A program made the translations under genes and the position numbers. Positions 18,960-27,592 of a stretch of DNA of 64,000 bases are shown piece by piece; positions within the stretch are counted from its first letter, which is position 1, and every line of letters begins with the position of its first letter. A model generated the notes under the pieces. The model had not been told where the DNA came from and searched no databases. It saw nothing but the letters and a program-made list of their open reading frames with translations. Origin of the DNA: DAIDKA01 sp963726995 (GTDB lineage Bacteria > Pseudomonadota > Gammaproteobacteria > Steroidobacterales > Steroidobacteraceae); assembly GCA_963726995.1 (NCBI GenBank), contig CAVSEP010000007.1, forward strand, positions 806,001 through 870,000, written 5' to 3'.

Positions 18960-19388
18960 TCAGACCAGGCTGGCTTCGAGGGTGATCTCGGTCTTCAGGA
19001 GCTTGGAGACCGGGCAGCCGACCTTGGCCATGCCGGTGAGTTCCGTGAACTTCGCCGGCTCGATGCCGGGAATCCTGGCGCGCAGGGTCAGCCGCGAGGA
19101 GGTGATCTCGAAGCCCTCGCCCACCTGCTCGATGGTCACCGCCGCGCTGGTGTCGAGCCGCTCGGCCACGAAGCCGGCATTGCCCAGGATCAAGGAGAGC
19201 GCCATCGTGAAACAGCTGGCGTGGGCGGCGGCGATCAGTTCCTCGGGATTGCTGCCCTTCACGCCCTCGAAGCGACTCGCAAAGCCGTAGGGATGGGCGT
19301 TGAGCGCGCCGCTCTGGGTTGAAATCGAGCCCTTGCCGTCCTTGAGTCCGCCCTGCCAGGCAGCCGAACCGGTACGCGTGATCTTCAT
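18960..19388 (-). CDS. OsmC-family peroxiredoxin
   Basis: This 142-residue cytoplasmic thiol peroxidase reduces organic hydroperoxides. The two reactive cysteines are in ASCFTMAL (Cys59) and KVGCPVSKL (Cys125), and the family start MKITRTGSAAWQG...GKGSISTQSG is clear. I place the start at ATG 19388 because AAGGGG lies 7 bases upstream and this gives the normal OsmC length; the longer open frame upstream is not supported. It diverges from the NsrR-like repressor gene across about 200 bases. A shared oxidative or nitrosative stress response is plausible but not shown. Confidence 0.92.
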   Translation of the reverse strand: MKITRTGSAAWQGGLKDGKGSISTQSGALNAHPYGFASRFEGVKGSNPEELIAAAHASCFTMALSLILGNAGFVAERLDTSAAVTIEQVGEGFEITSSRLTLRARIPGIEPAKFTELTGMAKVGCPVSKLLKTEITLEASLV

Positions 19389-19513
19389 GTGTAACCCCTT
19401 GGTTTCAGTAGTGCCTCGAATCTTAGCACTGCCCCATTTCGGCCAGCGCTCCGGCGCCCATCCTGATCCTGGGGACACGCGGCTCACAAGGTCACCTTGC
19501 CGCATCCTCCCCT

Positions 19514-19554
19514 AGGTAAAAGTACTACCTTGAATAGATTCATATTAAATGAAT
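19514..19554. promoter_or_regulatory. Two AT-rich inverted repeats upstream of the NsrR-like gene
   Basis: An island of AT-rich DNA in GC-rich surroundings holds two perfect dyads. The first is AGGTA (19514-19518) with TACCT (19526-19530). The second is ATTCAT (19538-19543) with ATGAAT (19549-19554). They lie 37-77 bases before the preferred start (19591) and inside the 200-base gap to the divergent osmC-like gene. NsrR and other Rrf2 repressors bind AT-rich dyads and often repress themselves, so these are candidate autoregulatory operators. The sequence does not closely match the E. coli NsrR consensus. Confidence 0.4.
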
Positions 19555-19590
19555 ATTATTTACCTGGCCAAGAACGAACCCCGTATCCCG

Positions 19591-20037
19591 ATGCAACTGA
19601 CTCGCTACACCGACTATTCCATCCGCGTGCTGACGCATCTGTCGACCTATCCGGATCGGCTGTGCTGCATCGCCGAGATCGCGCGCGCCTACCGGATCTC
19701 GCAAAGTCACCTGATGAAAGTGGTCCAGGACCTGGGCCAGTGCGGCTACGTGCAGACCGTACGGGGCCGCAAGGGCGGCATCCGGCTGGGGCGGCCGGCA
19801 CAGGACATCAATCTCGGTGCGCTGGTGCGACACACGGAAAAGCACTTCAACGTCGTCGACTGTCCGGGCTGCCTGATCGCCCCGGCCTGCCAGATGACCA
19901 GTGTGTTTGCCCAGGCGACGCGCGCCTTTCTCGCGGTACTGGACCAATACACGCTGGCTGACATGATGAGCCGGCGTGGCCAGCTGCAGCGACTCTTCGC
20001 AGGCGGCGTGGCGAGCGGCGCGGGTGCCAGAGCATGA
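19591..20037 (+). CDS. Rrf2-family transcriptional repressor, NsrR-like
   Basis: This 148-residue winged-helix regulator aligns by eye with NsrR, the nitric-oxide-sensing iron-sulfur repressor. It starts MQLTRYTDYSIRVLTHL, has the recognition region ISQSHLMKVVQDLGQCGYVQ and GRKGGIRLG, and carries three cysteines (Cys91, Cys94, Cys100) in DCPGCLIAPACQ. In E. coli NsrR the spacing is C-x4-C-x5-C; here it is C-x2-C-x5-C, so cluster binding is likely but the sensing details may differ. The ATG at 19591 starts where NsrR starts; an ATG at 19549 inside an upstream dyad is less likely. The stop overlaps the next start by four bases, coupling it to a heme-motif protein. Confidence 0.85.
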   Translation: MQLTRYTDYSIRVLTHLSTYPDRLCCIAEIARAYRISQSHLMKVVQDLGQCGYVQTVRGRKGGIRLGRPAQDINLGALVRHTEKHFNVVDCPGCLIAPACQMTSVFAQATRAFLAVLDQYTLADMMSRRGQLQRLFAGGVASGAGARA

Positions 20038-21431
20038 AATGGCACACCCGGGTTGGCGGCTTAGCGCTGCTCATGCTGGCCGGGAACGCCTGGTCTGGCG
20101 CAACTGCGAACCAGACCTTGGCAAGCTATGGCTATGCGTCGCCGGCCACCGCGGCAGCGCCGCGACCGGTAATCAACAGCGGCGGGCTGGTCTATGACCG
20201 GGACTACCCCTACATCCACTACTCTGATCCGCCCGTGCACAACGATATCGCGCGGCTGCAGAAGCGACTCGGCGACGGCTCCTTGACCCTGGCTCCTACC
20301 GCGGCGCACGGCTACCTGGAGTCGGTGCTGGCGGCGCTGAATATCAATCCGGATTCCCAGACACTGGTGTTCTCCAAGACCAGCCTGCAGGTGGATGCCA
20401 TCAGTGCGGCCACGCCGCGCGCCATCTACTTCAACGACGACACCTACGTGGGGTGGGTGCAGTCGACCGGCCTTCTGGAGATCGTCACCATGGATGCGGA
20501 CCGGGGTCCGGTGTTCTACACCCTGTCCGCGTTCGATGCGAAACCCGACGTCGCGCGCGAGACTCTGCGCTGTCTGACCTGCCACGACACCTTCGGCGAA
20601 ATGGGCGGCGGTGTACCGAATTTCCTGTTTGAATCCACCTACGATCGCGCCGGGCCGAATTTGATTCCCGACGCCATTGCACGTGAAACCACGGATGAAA
20701 CGCCGATTTCACAGCGCTGGGGCGGCTGGTACGTGACCGGCCAGGACGGTGGCGCATTGCACCTCGGCAACATCCAGCCGCCGCTTTCCAATTCCCCCGT
20801 CAAGCTGGACAGGCTGCGGCGCGGGAGCCTGCCGTCACTGGCCACGCTGCTGGATACCGCGCCGTACCTGCGCACGACCAGCGACATCGTCGCGCTGCTG
20901 GTTCTGGAGCATCAGGTCACCGTACACAATGCGATCATTCACGCCAACTTCAAGTCGCGCATGCTGCTCGACCGTGAGCGGCCCGACAGCGATCCTGCGA
21001 CCGTGCACTGGGCGCAGCTTGCACCGCCCGTGCAGTTGCGCCTGCAGCTGATGCTGCGACCTCTGGTGGATGCGCTGCTGCTGGCCCATGCCGCGCCGCT
21101 GCCGCAGAAAATACAGGGAAGCAATGGCTATGCCGCCTGGTTCCAGGGGCTCGGTGCCAAGGACGAGCGCGGTCGCTCATTGCGGCAGCTGGATCTGCAG
21201 ACCCGAGTGTTCCGCTATCCGCTGAGCTTCCTGATCTACTCCGAGGGCTTTGATGCCCTGCCGCTGTGTGCGCGGGAGCATGTCTATGCCCAGCTCGCGC
21301 AGATGCTGCGCGAGCCCGACCCCGGCGCCCCCTACAGCAGCCGCTCGGCGCAGGACCGCAACGCCGCGTTCGAAATCCTGGTGGCGACCAAGCCTGAGTT
21401 CGCGCGCGCCGTCGCCACCTTCGGCGATTGA
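20034..21431 (+). CDS. Exported mono-CxxCH protein cotranscribed with the NsrR-like gene
   Basis: This 465-residue protein has a signal peptide (LALLMLAGNAWSGA). One heme c motif, CLTCHDTFG, lies at about residue 182 after ETLR, followed by MGGGVPNFLFES. Earlier segments such as DRDYPYIHYSD and LVFSKTSLQVDAISAATPRAIYFNDDTYVGW are conserved-looking but belong to no named family I can give. The protein is mostly not cytochrome-like in composition, so it may be a heme enzyme rather than a simple carrier. The ATGA overlap with the upstream nitric-oxide-type regulator suggests a role in nitrosative or redox stress; that is inference from context. Confidence 0.8.
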   Translation: MKWHTRVGGLALLMLAGNAWSGATANQTLASYGYASPATAAAPRPVINSGGLVYDRDYPYIHYSDPPVHNDIARLQKRLGDGSLTLAPTAAHGYLESVLAALNINPDSQTLVFSKTSLQVDAISAATPRAIYFNDDTYVGWVQSTGLLEIVTMDADRGPVFYTLSAFDAKPDVARETLRCLTCHDTFGEMGGGVPNFLFESTYDRAGPNLIPDAIARETTDETPISQRWGGWYVTGQDGGALHLGNIQPPLSNSPVKLDRLRRGSLPSLATLLDTAPYLRTTSDIVALLVLEHQVTVHNAIIHANFKSRMLLDRERPDSDPATVHWAQLAPPVQLRLQLMLRPLVDALLLAHAAPLPQKIQGSNGYAAWFQGLGAKDERGRSLRQLDLQTRVFRYPLSFLIYSEGFDALPLCAREHVYAQLAQMLREPDPGAPYSSRSAQDRNAAFEILVATKPEFARAVATFGD

Positions 21432-21433
21432 GG

Positions 21434-23576
21434 TCAGTGCTGCTCGTGGGCTCCCGCGGCCGCCGGCGGCGGCCCTGCGACCTGCGGATTGTTCTTCAGC
21501 TGGTTGGCCTGGTCGATGATGAAGTCGCGGATCAGCGTGGTGTCGGCGCTCTTGAGCGCCTCGGCAAAGGAGGCCATGCCCTTCTCCTGCAGAGCCCCCT
21601 TCAGCACGATCGCGTCAAACCCTTCCTGCGACCACAGCAACGGCGTGCGCGTCAGATCCGGGAAGTTCGCGCCGCGGGTCTGGCCGCGATCGCCGTGGCA
21701 GGCCGCGCAGTTGCGGGCGTACAGCTGCTCACCGTGCTTGACATCGGCCGCCGAGGCCGTGGCCGGGGGCGGCAGCAAGGCGCGCGGCGTGTATGGCTGC
21801 GGGCTGCGGCAGATGGGCCGTGCCGCCAAGGGTATACACCAGCATGCGCGAGTGATTGGGCGCGTAGTAGTCACCGCCCTGCACGACTCCGCCGACGCTG
21901 ACCGCCACGTACTGCTTGCCGTCCACCTCATAGCTGATGGGCGCCGCGAGTACGGCCGTCTGCGTCTGCACGGTCCAGAGCACCTTGCCGGATAGGGCAT
22001 CAAAGGCGCGGAACTCATTGCTGGTGCCGCCGCCCTGGAAGACGAGGCCGCCGGCCGTCGCCACCGCGCCGCCTGTCGGGCCCTGGTTCTCCGGCCCGCC
22101 CCAGACCTTCTTGCCGGTCTTCGGGTCCATCGCCTGCAGGTAGCCGACGAACTTGTTCGGCGCCTGCGGATGATCGCGGTAGTAGGTGATCGGTGCGCCG
22201 AAGTCGATGCCTAAGTTGTAGCCGATGGGGTTGGGCGTATACGCCGGGTCGAACACCATCGGGAAGTAGGCGATCTGGGTCGGCACGTACAGCAGGCCAG
22301 TCTGCGGACTGTATGCATTGGAGTGCCAGCCATGCGCGCCCTGCACGCCGGGACTCAGGTCGAAGGGCTTGCCTTCCGGATAGCGTGCCGCGGCCTTGAT
22401 GCGCGGTCGACCGGTCTTCATGTCCACGCCGTCGGCCCAGTTGACGTCCACGAATGGGGAAGCGTGCAACAGCTTGCCGGTGCGGGCATCGAGAACGTAG
22501 AAGAAGCCGTTCTTGCTCGGCTGCAGCAGCACGCGGCGGCTCTTGCCGGCGATGGTCATGTCGACCACGGACATCGGACTGACCGCGTCGTAGTCCCAGG
22601 TGTCCGCGGGGGTCTCCTGGTAATGCCACACGTAGGCACCGGTATCGACGTTCAAGGCGACGACCGAGGCCAGAAACAGGTTGTCCTTGTCGGTCGGGTC
22701 GCGGTAGTGATCGTTCCAGGGAGTGCCGTTGCCCACGCCGAAGTACACCAGGTTGGTGACCGGATCGAACACCACGGCATCCCAGACGGTTCCGCCGCCG
22801 CCCAGCTTCCACCACTCCCCGCCCCAGGTCTTGGCGGCCATTTCCATGGCCGGATTCTCGAAACCGTTCTTCGGATCGCCGGGCACGGTGTAGAAGCGCC
22901 AATCCATCTTGCCGGTCTCGGCGTCATAGGCGCTCAGATAGCCGCGCACGCCGTACTCGCCGCCCGACTCGCCGATCAGCACCTTGCCCTTGGCCATGCG
23001 CGGCGCGCTGGTGATGGAGTAGTGCTTGCTCTTGTCGATGGTCATGACCGACCAGACTTCCTTGCCGGTCCTGGCGTTGATCGCCACCAGCCGGCCATCG
23101 AGCGTGCCCAGGTAGATCTTGCCGTTCCAGGCCGCGATACCCCGATTGACGATGCCGCAGCAGACATTGCGGATCCAGTCACCGGCGGTCTTCGGGTTGT
23201 ACTGCCACAGGGTCTTGCCGGTGCGCGCGTCGAATGCGTACACCTTGCTCCAGGCCGTGGACACATAGATGACGCCGTCTATCTCCAGCGGCGTGCCGGC
23301 TTGGGTGAGATTCGTGTCGTAGTCGGCAAACCAGGCCAGCCCGAGCTGTGCAACATTGGCCTTGCTGATCTGCGTCAGCGGGCTGTAGTGCTGCTCGGCG
23401 TAGGTGCCACCGACGGACATCCAGTTGGCGGCCGTGGCGGCCGGATCCAGCAGGCGCTTGGCGTTGACATTGGCAGGGCCGTCCGCCGCCGCGGCGTGTG
23501 GCGCTCCCGAGCCGATGACCATGGCTGCAGCAACGGCGACGAGCCCCTGAACCAGGGTCCCAATACGATTCGGCAT
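21434..23576 (-). pseudogene. Quinohemoprotein (PQQ + heme c) alcohol dehydrogenase, one frameshift
   Basis: Read with one correction this is a complete type II quinohemoprotein alcohol dehydrogenase of about 710 residues. A signal peptide is followed by an eight-bladed PQQ propeller with tryptophan-docking repeats, the adjacent-cysteine disulfide WIRNVCCGIVNRG, and PADTWDYDAVSPM near the active site. A C-terminal cytochrome c domain has CAACHGDRG. It oxidises alcohols in the periplasm and passes electrons via heme c. The break is at the GGG run 21801-21803 (CCC on the coding strand), in the linker before the heme domain. Removing one base gives LPQPQPYTPRALLPPP and then the cytochrome. It lies 3 bases from the convergent CxxCH gene. 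Confidence 0.9.
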
Positions 23577-23709
23577 GACTCCCCCTCAACGACCCGGCGG
23601 ATTGCGCAACAGATTCGCGGCGGGCGATTGTAACCGCAAACCTGACAAGGGACATTATCCTTGCCTTCGGAGGATTCGCATCCGGCCGCACGCACGGTAT
23701 TGTGGGCGG

Positions 23710-24234
23710 ATGCGACATGGCCACCCGCATCCGCGGCTGCAACAGCGCCTCAGCCGGCGCCACGAACTCTGGGTCTATGGCACCGGAGCGGTGCTGTCGT
23801 TGTCGGGGATCGGCTGGTTGATTTGTCATTATCTGCTGCCGACGCCGACGGCCGGACCTCACCCGCTGGAGGTGTGGTGGCTGCGACTGCATGGCGCGGC
23901 CGTGGTCGGCTTTCTCATCACCCTCGGCACGCTCCTGCCTGCCCATGTGGTGTACGGCTGGCGACATCGCATGAACCGCGGCAGCGGCATTCCCATGCTG
24001 GCGGCCGCCGCCCTGCTGGGACTGTCGGGCTACGGGCTCTACTACCTGGTGGATGACCGGTTGCGGTCCTGGACCAGTACCCTGCACTGGATCGTGGGCC
24101 TCGCGGCGACTGCGCTGCTGGCACTGCACTCGCTTCTGGGCAAGCGCGGCGCACGCGCACGATCGCACCCGGAGCGGCACACCAGTCAGCCCCGACACTC
24201 CAGCCACCATCCGGGACATCGCCCGCCGCCCTAG
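23710..24234 (+). CDS. Four-helix membrane cytochrome-like protein (DUF4405-like)
   Basis: This 174-residue protein has about four membrane helices (residues 22-42, 58-78, 93-113, 124-141). Histidines sit at helix positions suited to b-heme: RLHGAAVVGF, LLPAHVVYGW, TLHWIVGLA, LLALHSLLG. A His/Pro-rich tail follows (about 150-174). This pattern resembles the flavinylation-associated cytochrome family (DUF4405). The neighbouring minus-strand genes encode ApbE and an FMN-binding target, which fits a membrane electron donor to an extracytoplasmic flavoprotein. I start at ATG 23710; longer frames upstream run into the promoter region of the divergent dehydrogenase. It ends one base before the ApbE stop. 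Confidence 0.72.
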   Translation: MRHGHPHPRLQQRLSRRHELWVYGTGAVLSLSGIGWLICHYLLPTPTAGPHPLEVWWLRLHGAAVVGFLITLGTLLPAHVVYGWRHRMNRGSGIPMLAAAALLGLSGYGLYYLVDDRLRSWTSTLHWIVGLAATALLALHSLLGKRGARARSHPERHTSQPRHSSHHPGHRPPP

Positions 24235-25044
24235 TCAGGCCGGTTCGGGCACGAGGCGTATGCACTGCGCGGCGTAGTCGCGCAGCACGCGCTCTGCCAG
24301 CGCCGCCGGCGCAAACAAAGCGACCTTGGTCAGGGCATCCGCCGTCATGCAGGTTGCCGCCCGGACGCTGACGCTGTCACGGCCGCAATAGGCGCGGCCC
24401 GTCCTGGGATCGACCAGTTCCCACCCCGGCGCGCCGCCCTCGCGCTGACTGAAGCGCGATGAAGTCGCCAGCGCCTCATTCTGCAGCAGCAGTTCATGAA
24501 CCGGCTGGTGCGCGCTTAGCGGATGACGGATCGCCACGGCCTGCGCACGGCTGCCCGCAACCCGCAGATCGCCGCCGGCATTGACCACGAGATGCTGGAC
24601 GCCCAGGGACTTGAGGCACTGCACCGCGAGATCCACGGCATAGCCCTTGGCGATTCCACCCAGGTCCAACTGCAGTGGCCGATGAAAGCGCACGCCCTGC
24701 TCGCACAGTTCAATGTCGCGCCAGCCGGCGGCCGATGAATTCAAGGCCGGGGGCGTGCCCGCGCTCGGGTCGAATGCGCCGCCGCTGCGCCGGGCGATCT
24801 CAAGACCCGCCGCCAGTACCGCACGGGTATGCGGATGCAGCGGCTGCAGGAACTGTGGCGCAAGCCGATTCAGACGGGACAGTTCGCTGTCCGGCTCCTG
24901 AGCGCTCATCAGGGTGTGCACCAGGGCGATTTGCGCGAAAGCGGCGGCCACCGCGGCGTGCAGTTCGGCAGCGGTGAGCGCACCCAGCGCCGTGATCTGC
25001 GCCAGTGTCCCCAGCAGGGGCCGCGCGCGCCGTATTTCGTTCAT
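24235..25044 (-). CDS. apbE: FAD:protein FMN transferase (ApbE)
   Basis: This 269-residue enzyme attaches FMN to Ser/Thr of target proteins through a phosphodiester bond, using FAD. ApbE motifs are visible: RPLLGTLAQI at the start, LDLGGIAKGYAVD (about residue 136), VVNAGGDLRVAG and the metal-site segment ATCMTADALTKVALF. It is shorter than E. coli ApbE (351) and lacks an obvious lipobox or signal peptide, so it may act at the cytoplasmic face or its start may lie elsewhere. The start overlaps the stop of the FMN-binding protein gene by four bases, a direct sign that the two proteins work together. Confidence 0.92.
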   Translation of the reverse strand: MNEIRRARPLLGTLAQITALGALTAAELHAAVAAAFAQIALVHTLMSAQEPDSELSRLNRLAPQFLQPLHPHTRAVLAAGLEIARRSGGAFDPSAGTPPALNSSAAGWRDIELCEQGVRFHRPLQLDLGGIAKGYAVDLAVQCLKSLGVQHLVVNAGGDLRVAGSRAQAVAIRHPLSAHQPVHELLLQNEALATSSRFSQREGGAPGWELVDPRTGRAYCGRDSVSVRAATCMTADALTKVALFAPAALAERVLRDYAAQCIRLVPEPA

Positions 25045-25559
25045 CTGCCGGCGATGGCGATCGCGTAGGTGGCGAGCAGCCGCCGGATGCCATCGGTGAC
25101 GTGCTGACTGGACAGGGTCGCGCCGCTGATATTCTGGATGCCGCGGCCGATGTTCACGGTATCCCCGTGGTGCAGTCCGGCGAACTGGTGCAGCCAGCGG
25201 CTGCTGCGTACCTGTCCACCATAGGCCTCGCGGTATTCCAGAATCTCGACCTGCCGGATCCTGCCGTCGGCGTCCAGGGCGACGGCATATCGAATCAGGT
25301 CATGCTTGCCGATGACCGAATCGGTGAAGAAGTACCCGCTGTCAGCCTTCCACGCCGTAAGCGACCCGACGAATACCGGCGCGTCGGCATCCTTCTCGAT
25401 GGCCGCGATGTCGGTGGCCGACAGGACTACGGGCAGCGCCGTGAGTGTCTGCCCGGGAAACATCAGGGCCTGCGCCTGCTCCACGGACAGATAGACCAAC
25501 GCCTGCGCGTTCTGGCAAACGACCAGCGCGGCGGGCACGACCAGCAAGCGCGTGTTCAG
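25041..25559 (-). CDS. Exported FMN-binding domain protein, likely ApbE target
   Basis: This protein of about 170 residues has a signal peptide (LLVVPAALVVCQNAQA) and an FMN-binding domain like those of RnfG and NqrC. The flavinylation motif is NISGATLSSQHVTDGI, where the Thr of SGAT is the expected site of covalent FMN. Upstream features FTDSVIGKHDLIRYAVALD and VEILEYREAYGG are typical. The start is unusual: no ATG is available. A CTG at 25559 overlaps the porin stop (CTGA) and gives a proper basic n-region (NTR). TTG at 25547 is the alternative. The stop overlaps the apbE start. Together with the porin it forms a three-gene operon. Confidence 0.88.
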   Translation of the reverse strand: MNTRLLVVPAALVVCQNAQALVYLSVEQAQALMFPGQTLTALPVVLSATDIAAIEKDADAPVFVGSLTAWKADSGYFFTDSVIGKHDLIRYAVALDADGRIRQVEILEYREAYGGQVRSSRWLHQFAGLHHGDTVNIGRGIQNISGATLSSQHVTDGIRRLLATYAIAIAGR

Positions 25560-26968
25560 AACGCCAGCCCCAGGCCCAGATCAAAGCGCGAGAAGTCCTT
25601 GTTGACTTCAAACACCTGGTAGTCGGCCTTCAGCACGATATGCGGGTCCAGATAGAAATTGGCGCCGAAGGTCCAGACCCGGTCATGGGTCTTGGGCCAG
25701 GGCAGGCCGTCCGAGGCGAGGCCCGCCGGCACGGTGGTGAAGCCTGGAGGGACTCCCTGGAAAGCATGGCCCATATCGTAATGCTCCCAGCGCGCAAAGG
25801 GGCTGAGGCGATAGTGGTCCGTCTGCCAGACGGTGTACGCGCCCTGCAGGTAGTAGCCCAGGAACTGGGACGGCAGGGGATTGGAGACTCCGGCATTGTC
25901 GAAGTTGTACGTGCCGGTCTTGGAGATCTGGCCGCGGGCGTACACCGCGGATAGATCTGCGGCTCCGGGGGTCCAGCGGGCATGGGTTTCCCACAGCGTG
26001 ATGCGGCTGTCGGGGAGCCCCGCCGGCGCGGCCGGAATCGCGAGTTTCCCGGTGAGTACCGCAGCTCCCGCCAGTACCCCCGGAACGCCGCTGTAGTTGA
26101 AGGACAGGTACTGCGACAGATGCTGCGCATTGGCGAGCGCCAGTTCCTGGTGCATCTGCTGCATGGGGGCCGAGTCGCTGTCCTCCAGATCCAGCGCCGT
26201 GCGATACAGGGGATCCTCGGGATTGTTGTTCCAGCCGCCCAGATTGAGCCCCGTGGTCACTCCGAGGTCCCAGTTCAGGCCATAGTCCGTTGCGCCGTGC
26301 AGGCCCACCCCGCCCTCGCGCCAGGTGCTGGGAATGATCAGGGTCTCGACGAAGTTGCGCTGCACCCCGTAGAAGTTGGTCGGCTCGTGGTGTTCGTTCA
26401 GCAGGCCGAGGGGCAGCAGGAACAGTCCCGCCTTGACCGAGGCCCAGTCGGCAAGCTGGTGGTCGACGTAGAACTGCTCGACTTCGAACTCGCCCTTGTC
26501 GCTGGCCGAGGCAACCGCATGTTCCACTTCATACTCGGAATTGAACACCGTGCGGTCGTTGAACCGGTAGCCGATGCCGAACACGGCGCGCGCCAGGTCG
26601 AACTGCGATTGCGAATTGTCGTGCACCGGGTGGGTGTAGTAGACCTCGCCATAACCCCACAGAATGAGATTCGGCGCAATGCCGCCGGACGGTTCAGTCT
26701 TTGCAGCGGCCACCTGGGCACTTTGCGCGCCCTGTTGCGCCTGCTGTGCCTGGGTCTGCCTTTCCTGCGCGGCGAGCGCCTCATTCTGGCTCTTCACCTG
26801 CTGCAGCTGCTGCTTCAGGGCTTCGAGCTCCTGCTGCATCTGGTCGATCCGCTGTTCCAGCGTTGCGGTGGCGGCGGCCGGCGCATCGGCCGCCTCGCTG
26901 GCAGCGACGGGCAGCAGCGCGGCGGCCAGCAGCGAAACGGCGGGCAGGCATTTCAGGGCAGCGTTCAT
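25556..26968 (-). CDS. Outer membrane porin with N-terminal coiled coil
   Basis: This protein of about 470 residues starts at ATG 26968, with AGGA 9 bases upstream. The signal peptide (CLPAVSLLAAALLPVAASEA) is followed by a Gln-rich coiled coil (about residues 35-85, TLEQRIDQMQQELEALKQQL) as in OprP/OprB-like and Pal-anchored porins. A barrel with alternating aromatic strands follows (LILWGYGEVYYTHPVHDN, FNDRTVFNSEYEVEH, VWQTDHYRLSPFARWEHYD), ending LGLGLAF with the C-terminal Phe of outer membrane proteins. It is the first gene of the operon with the FMN-binding protein and ApbE, so it may admit the electron acceptor or metal handled by that system. Confidence 0.85.
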   Translation of the reverse strand: MNAALKCLPAVSLLAAALLPVAASEAADAPAAATATLEQRIDQMQQELEALKQQLQQVKSQNEALAAQERQTQAQQAQQGAQSAQVAAAKTEPSGGIAPNLILWGYGEVYYTHPVHDNSQSQFDLARAVFGIGYRFNDRTVFNSEYEVEHAVASASDKGEFEVEQFYVDHQLADWASVKAGLFLLPLGLLNEHHEPTNFYGVQRNFVETLIIPSTWREGGVGLHGATDYGLNWDLGVTTGLNLGGWNNNPEDPLYRTALDLEDSDSAPMQQMHQELALANAQHLSQYLSFNYSGVPGVLAGAAVLTGKLAIPAAPAGLPDSRITLWETHARWTPGAADLSAVYARGQISKTGTYNFDNAGVSNPLPSQFLGYYLQGAYTVWQTDHYRLSPFARWEHYDMGHAFQGVPPGFTTVPAGLASDGLPWPKTHDRVWTFGANFYLDPHIVLKADYQVFEVNKDFSRFDLGLGLAF

Positions 26969-27157
26969 GGGCCGGCTATCCTCGAAGTGGAAACGGAAGT
27001 TGCGGCGCTCACGGCCGCCGGGCACTGCGCGGGCAATACCTGCGCAGTCGGGTTCCGCGGATCGAAGCCGTCCGGCAGCGGTGCGCAGGGTGGGCGCGGA
27101 CAGGGTGCGACTCAGCATCACGGCTTACGGGATCCGAAAGATACTCCAGACGCATAG

Positions 27158-27205
27158 CGTAATAAGAATGATTCGTAATAGCAATCAGATTCGTGTTGCG
27201 TAATA
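27158..27205. promoter_or_regulatory. Direct repeats and Fur-like element between the porin operon and ybjQ
   Basis: This lies in the AT-rich centre of the 297-base divergent region 26969-27265. The heptamer CGTAATA occurs three times on the plus strand (27158-27164, 27174-27180, 27199-27205). Between the first two copies lies AAGAATGATT, and the minus strand reads AATCATTCTTATT, similar to known Fur boxes such as those of fec and fhu operons. Fur control of the porin/FMN-binding/ApbE operon would fit a role in iron reduction or uptake. Match to the 19-base Fur consensus is only about half by eye, so this is tentative. I see nothing else definite in the gap. Confidence 0.38.
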
Positions 27206-27265
27206 GCCACGGGAGTAGAATCAGCGCCGAGGCGGCTTGGCGGCCGCAACAACCGGGGGAGAGCA

Positions 27266-27589
27266 ATGCTGGTCGTCACCACTGAAAACGTCGCGGGGCA
27301 CCGGATCCGTGAGACCAAGGGGCAGGTCTTTGGGGTCGTGGTCCGCAGTCGGGGACTGGGCGGCAACATCATGGCCGGCCTGCGCTCCCTGGCGGGCGGC
27401 GAAATCATCGAATACACCCAGATGCTCGAGGAAGCCCGTCGCCACGCGGTGGATCGCATGGTGAAGAATGCGCGGCTCATGCAGGCCAACGCCATCGTGA
27501 TGATGCGGTTCGATTCCTCCGAAATGGGCCAGACGATGAGTGAAGTGGTGGCCTATGGCACTGCCGTGATCATCGACCCGGTGGGCTGA
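27266..27589 (+). CDS. YbjQ-family (UPF0145) protein
   Basis: This 107-residue cytoplasmic protein belongs to the YbjQ/UPF0145 (DUF74) family of small pentameric proteins of unknown role, sometimes called putative heavy-metal-binding. Typical sequence: MLVVTTENVAGHRIRETKGQ, VFGVVVRSRGLGGNIMAG and GGEIIEYTQMLEEAR, then ARLMQANAIVMMRFDSSEM and the end VAYGTAVIIDP. GGGGGA precedes the ATG. A small membrane-protein gene follows after 3 bases and is surely cotranscribed. It diverges from the porin operon. Confidence 0.93.
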   Translation: MLVVTTENVAGHRIRETKGQVFGVVVRSRGLGGNIMAGLRSLAGGEIIEYTQMLEEARRHAVDRMVKNARLMQANAIVMMRFDSSEMGQTMSEVVAYGTAVIIDPVG

Positions 27590-27592
27590 CAG

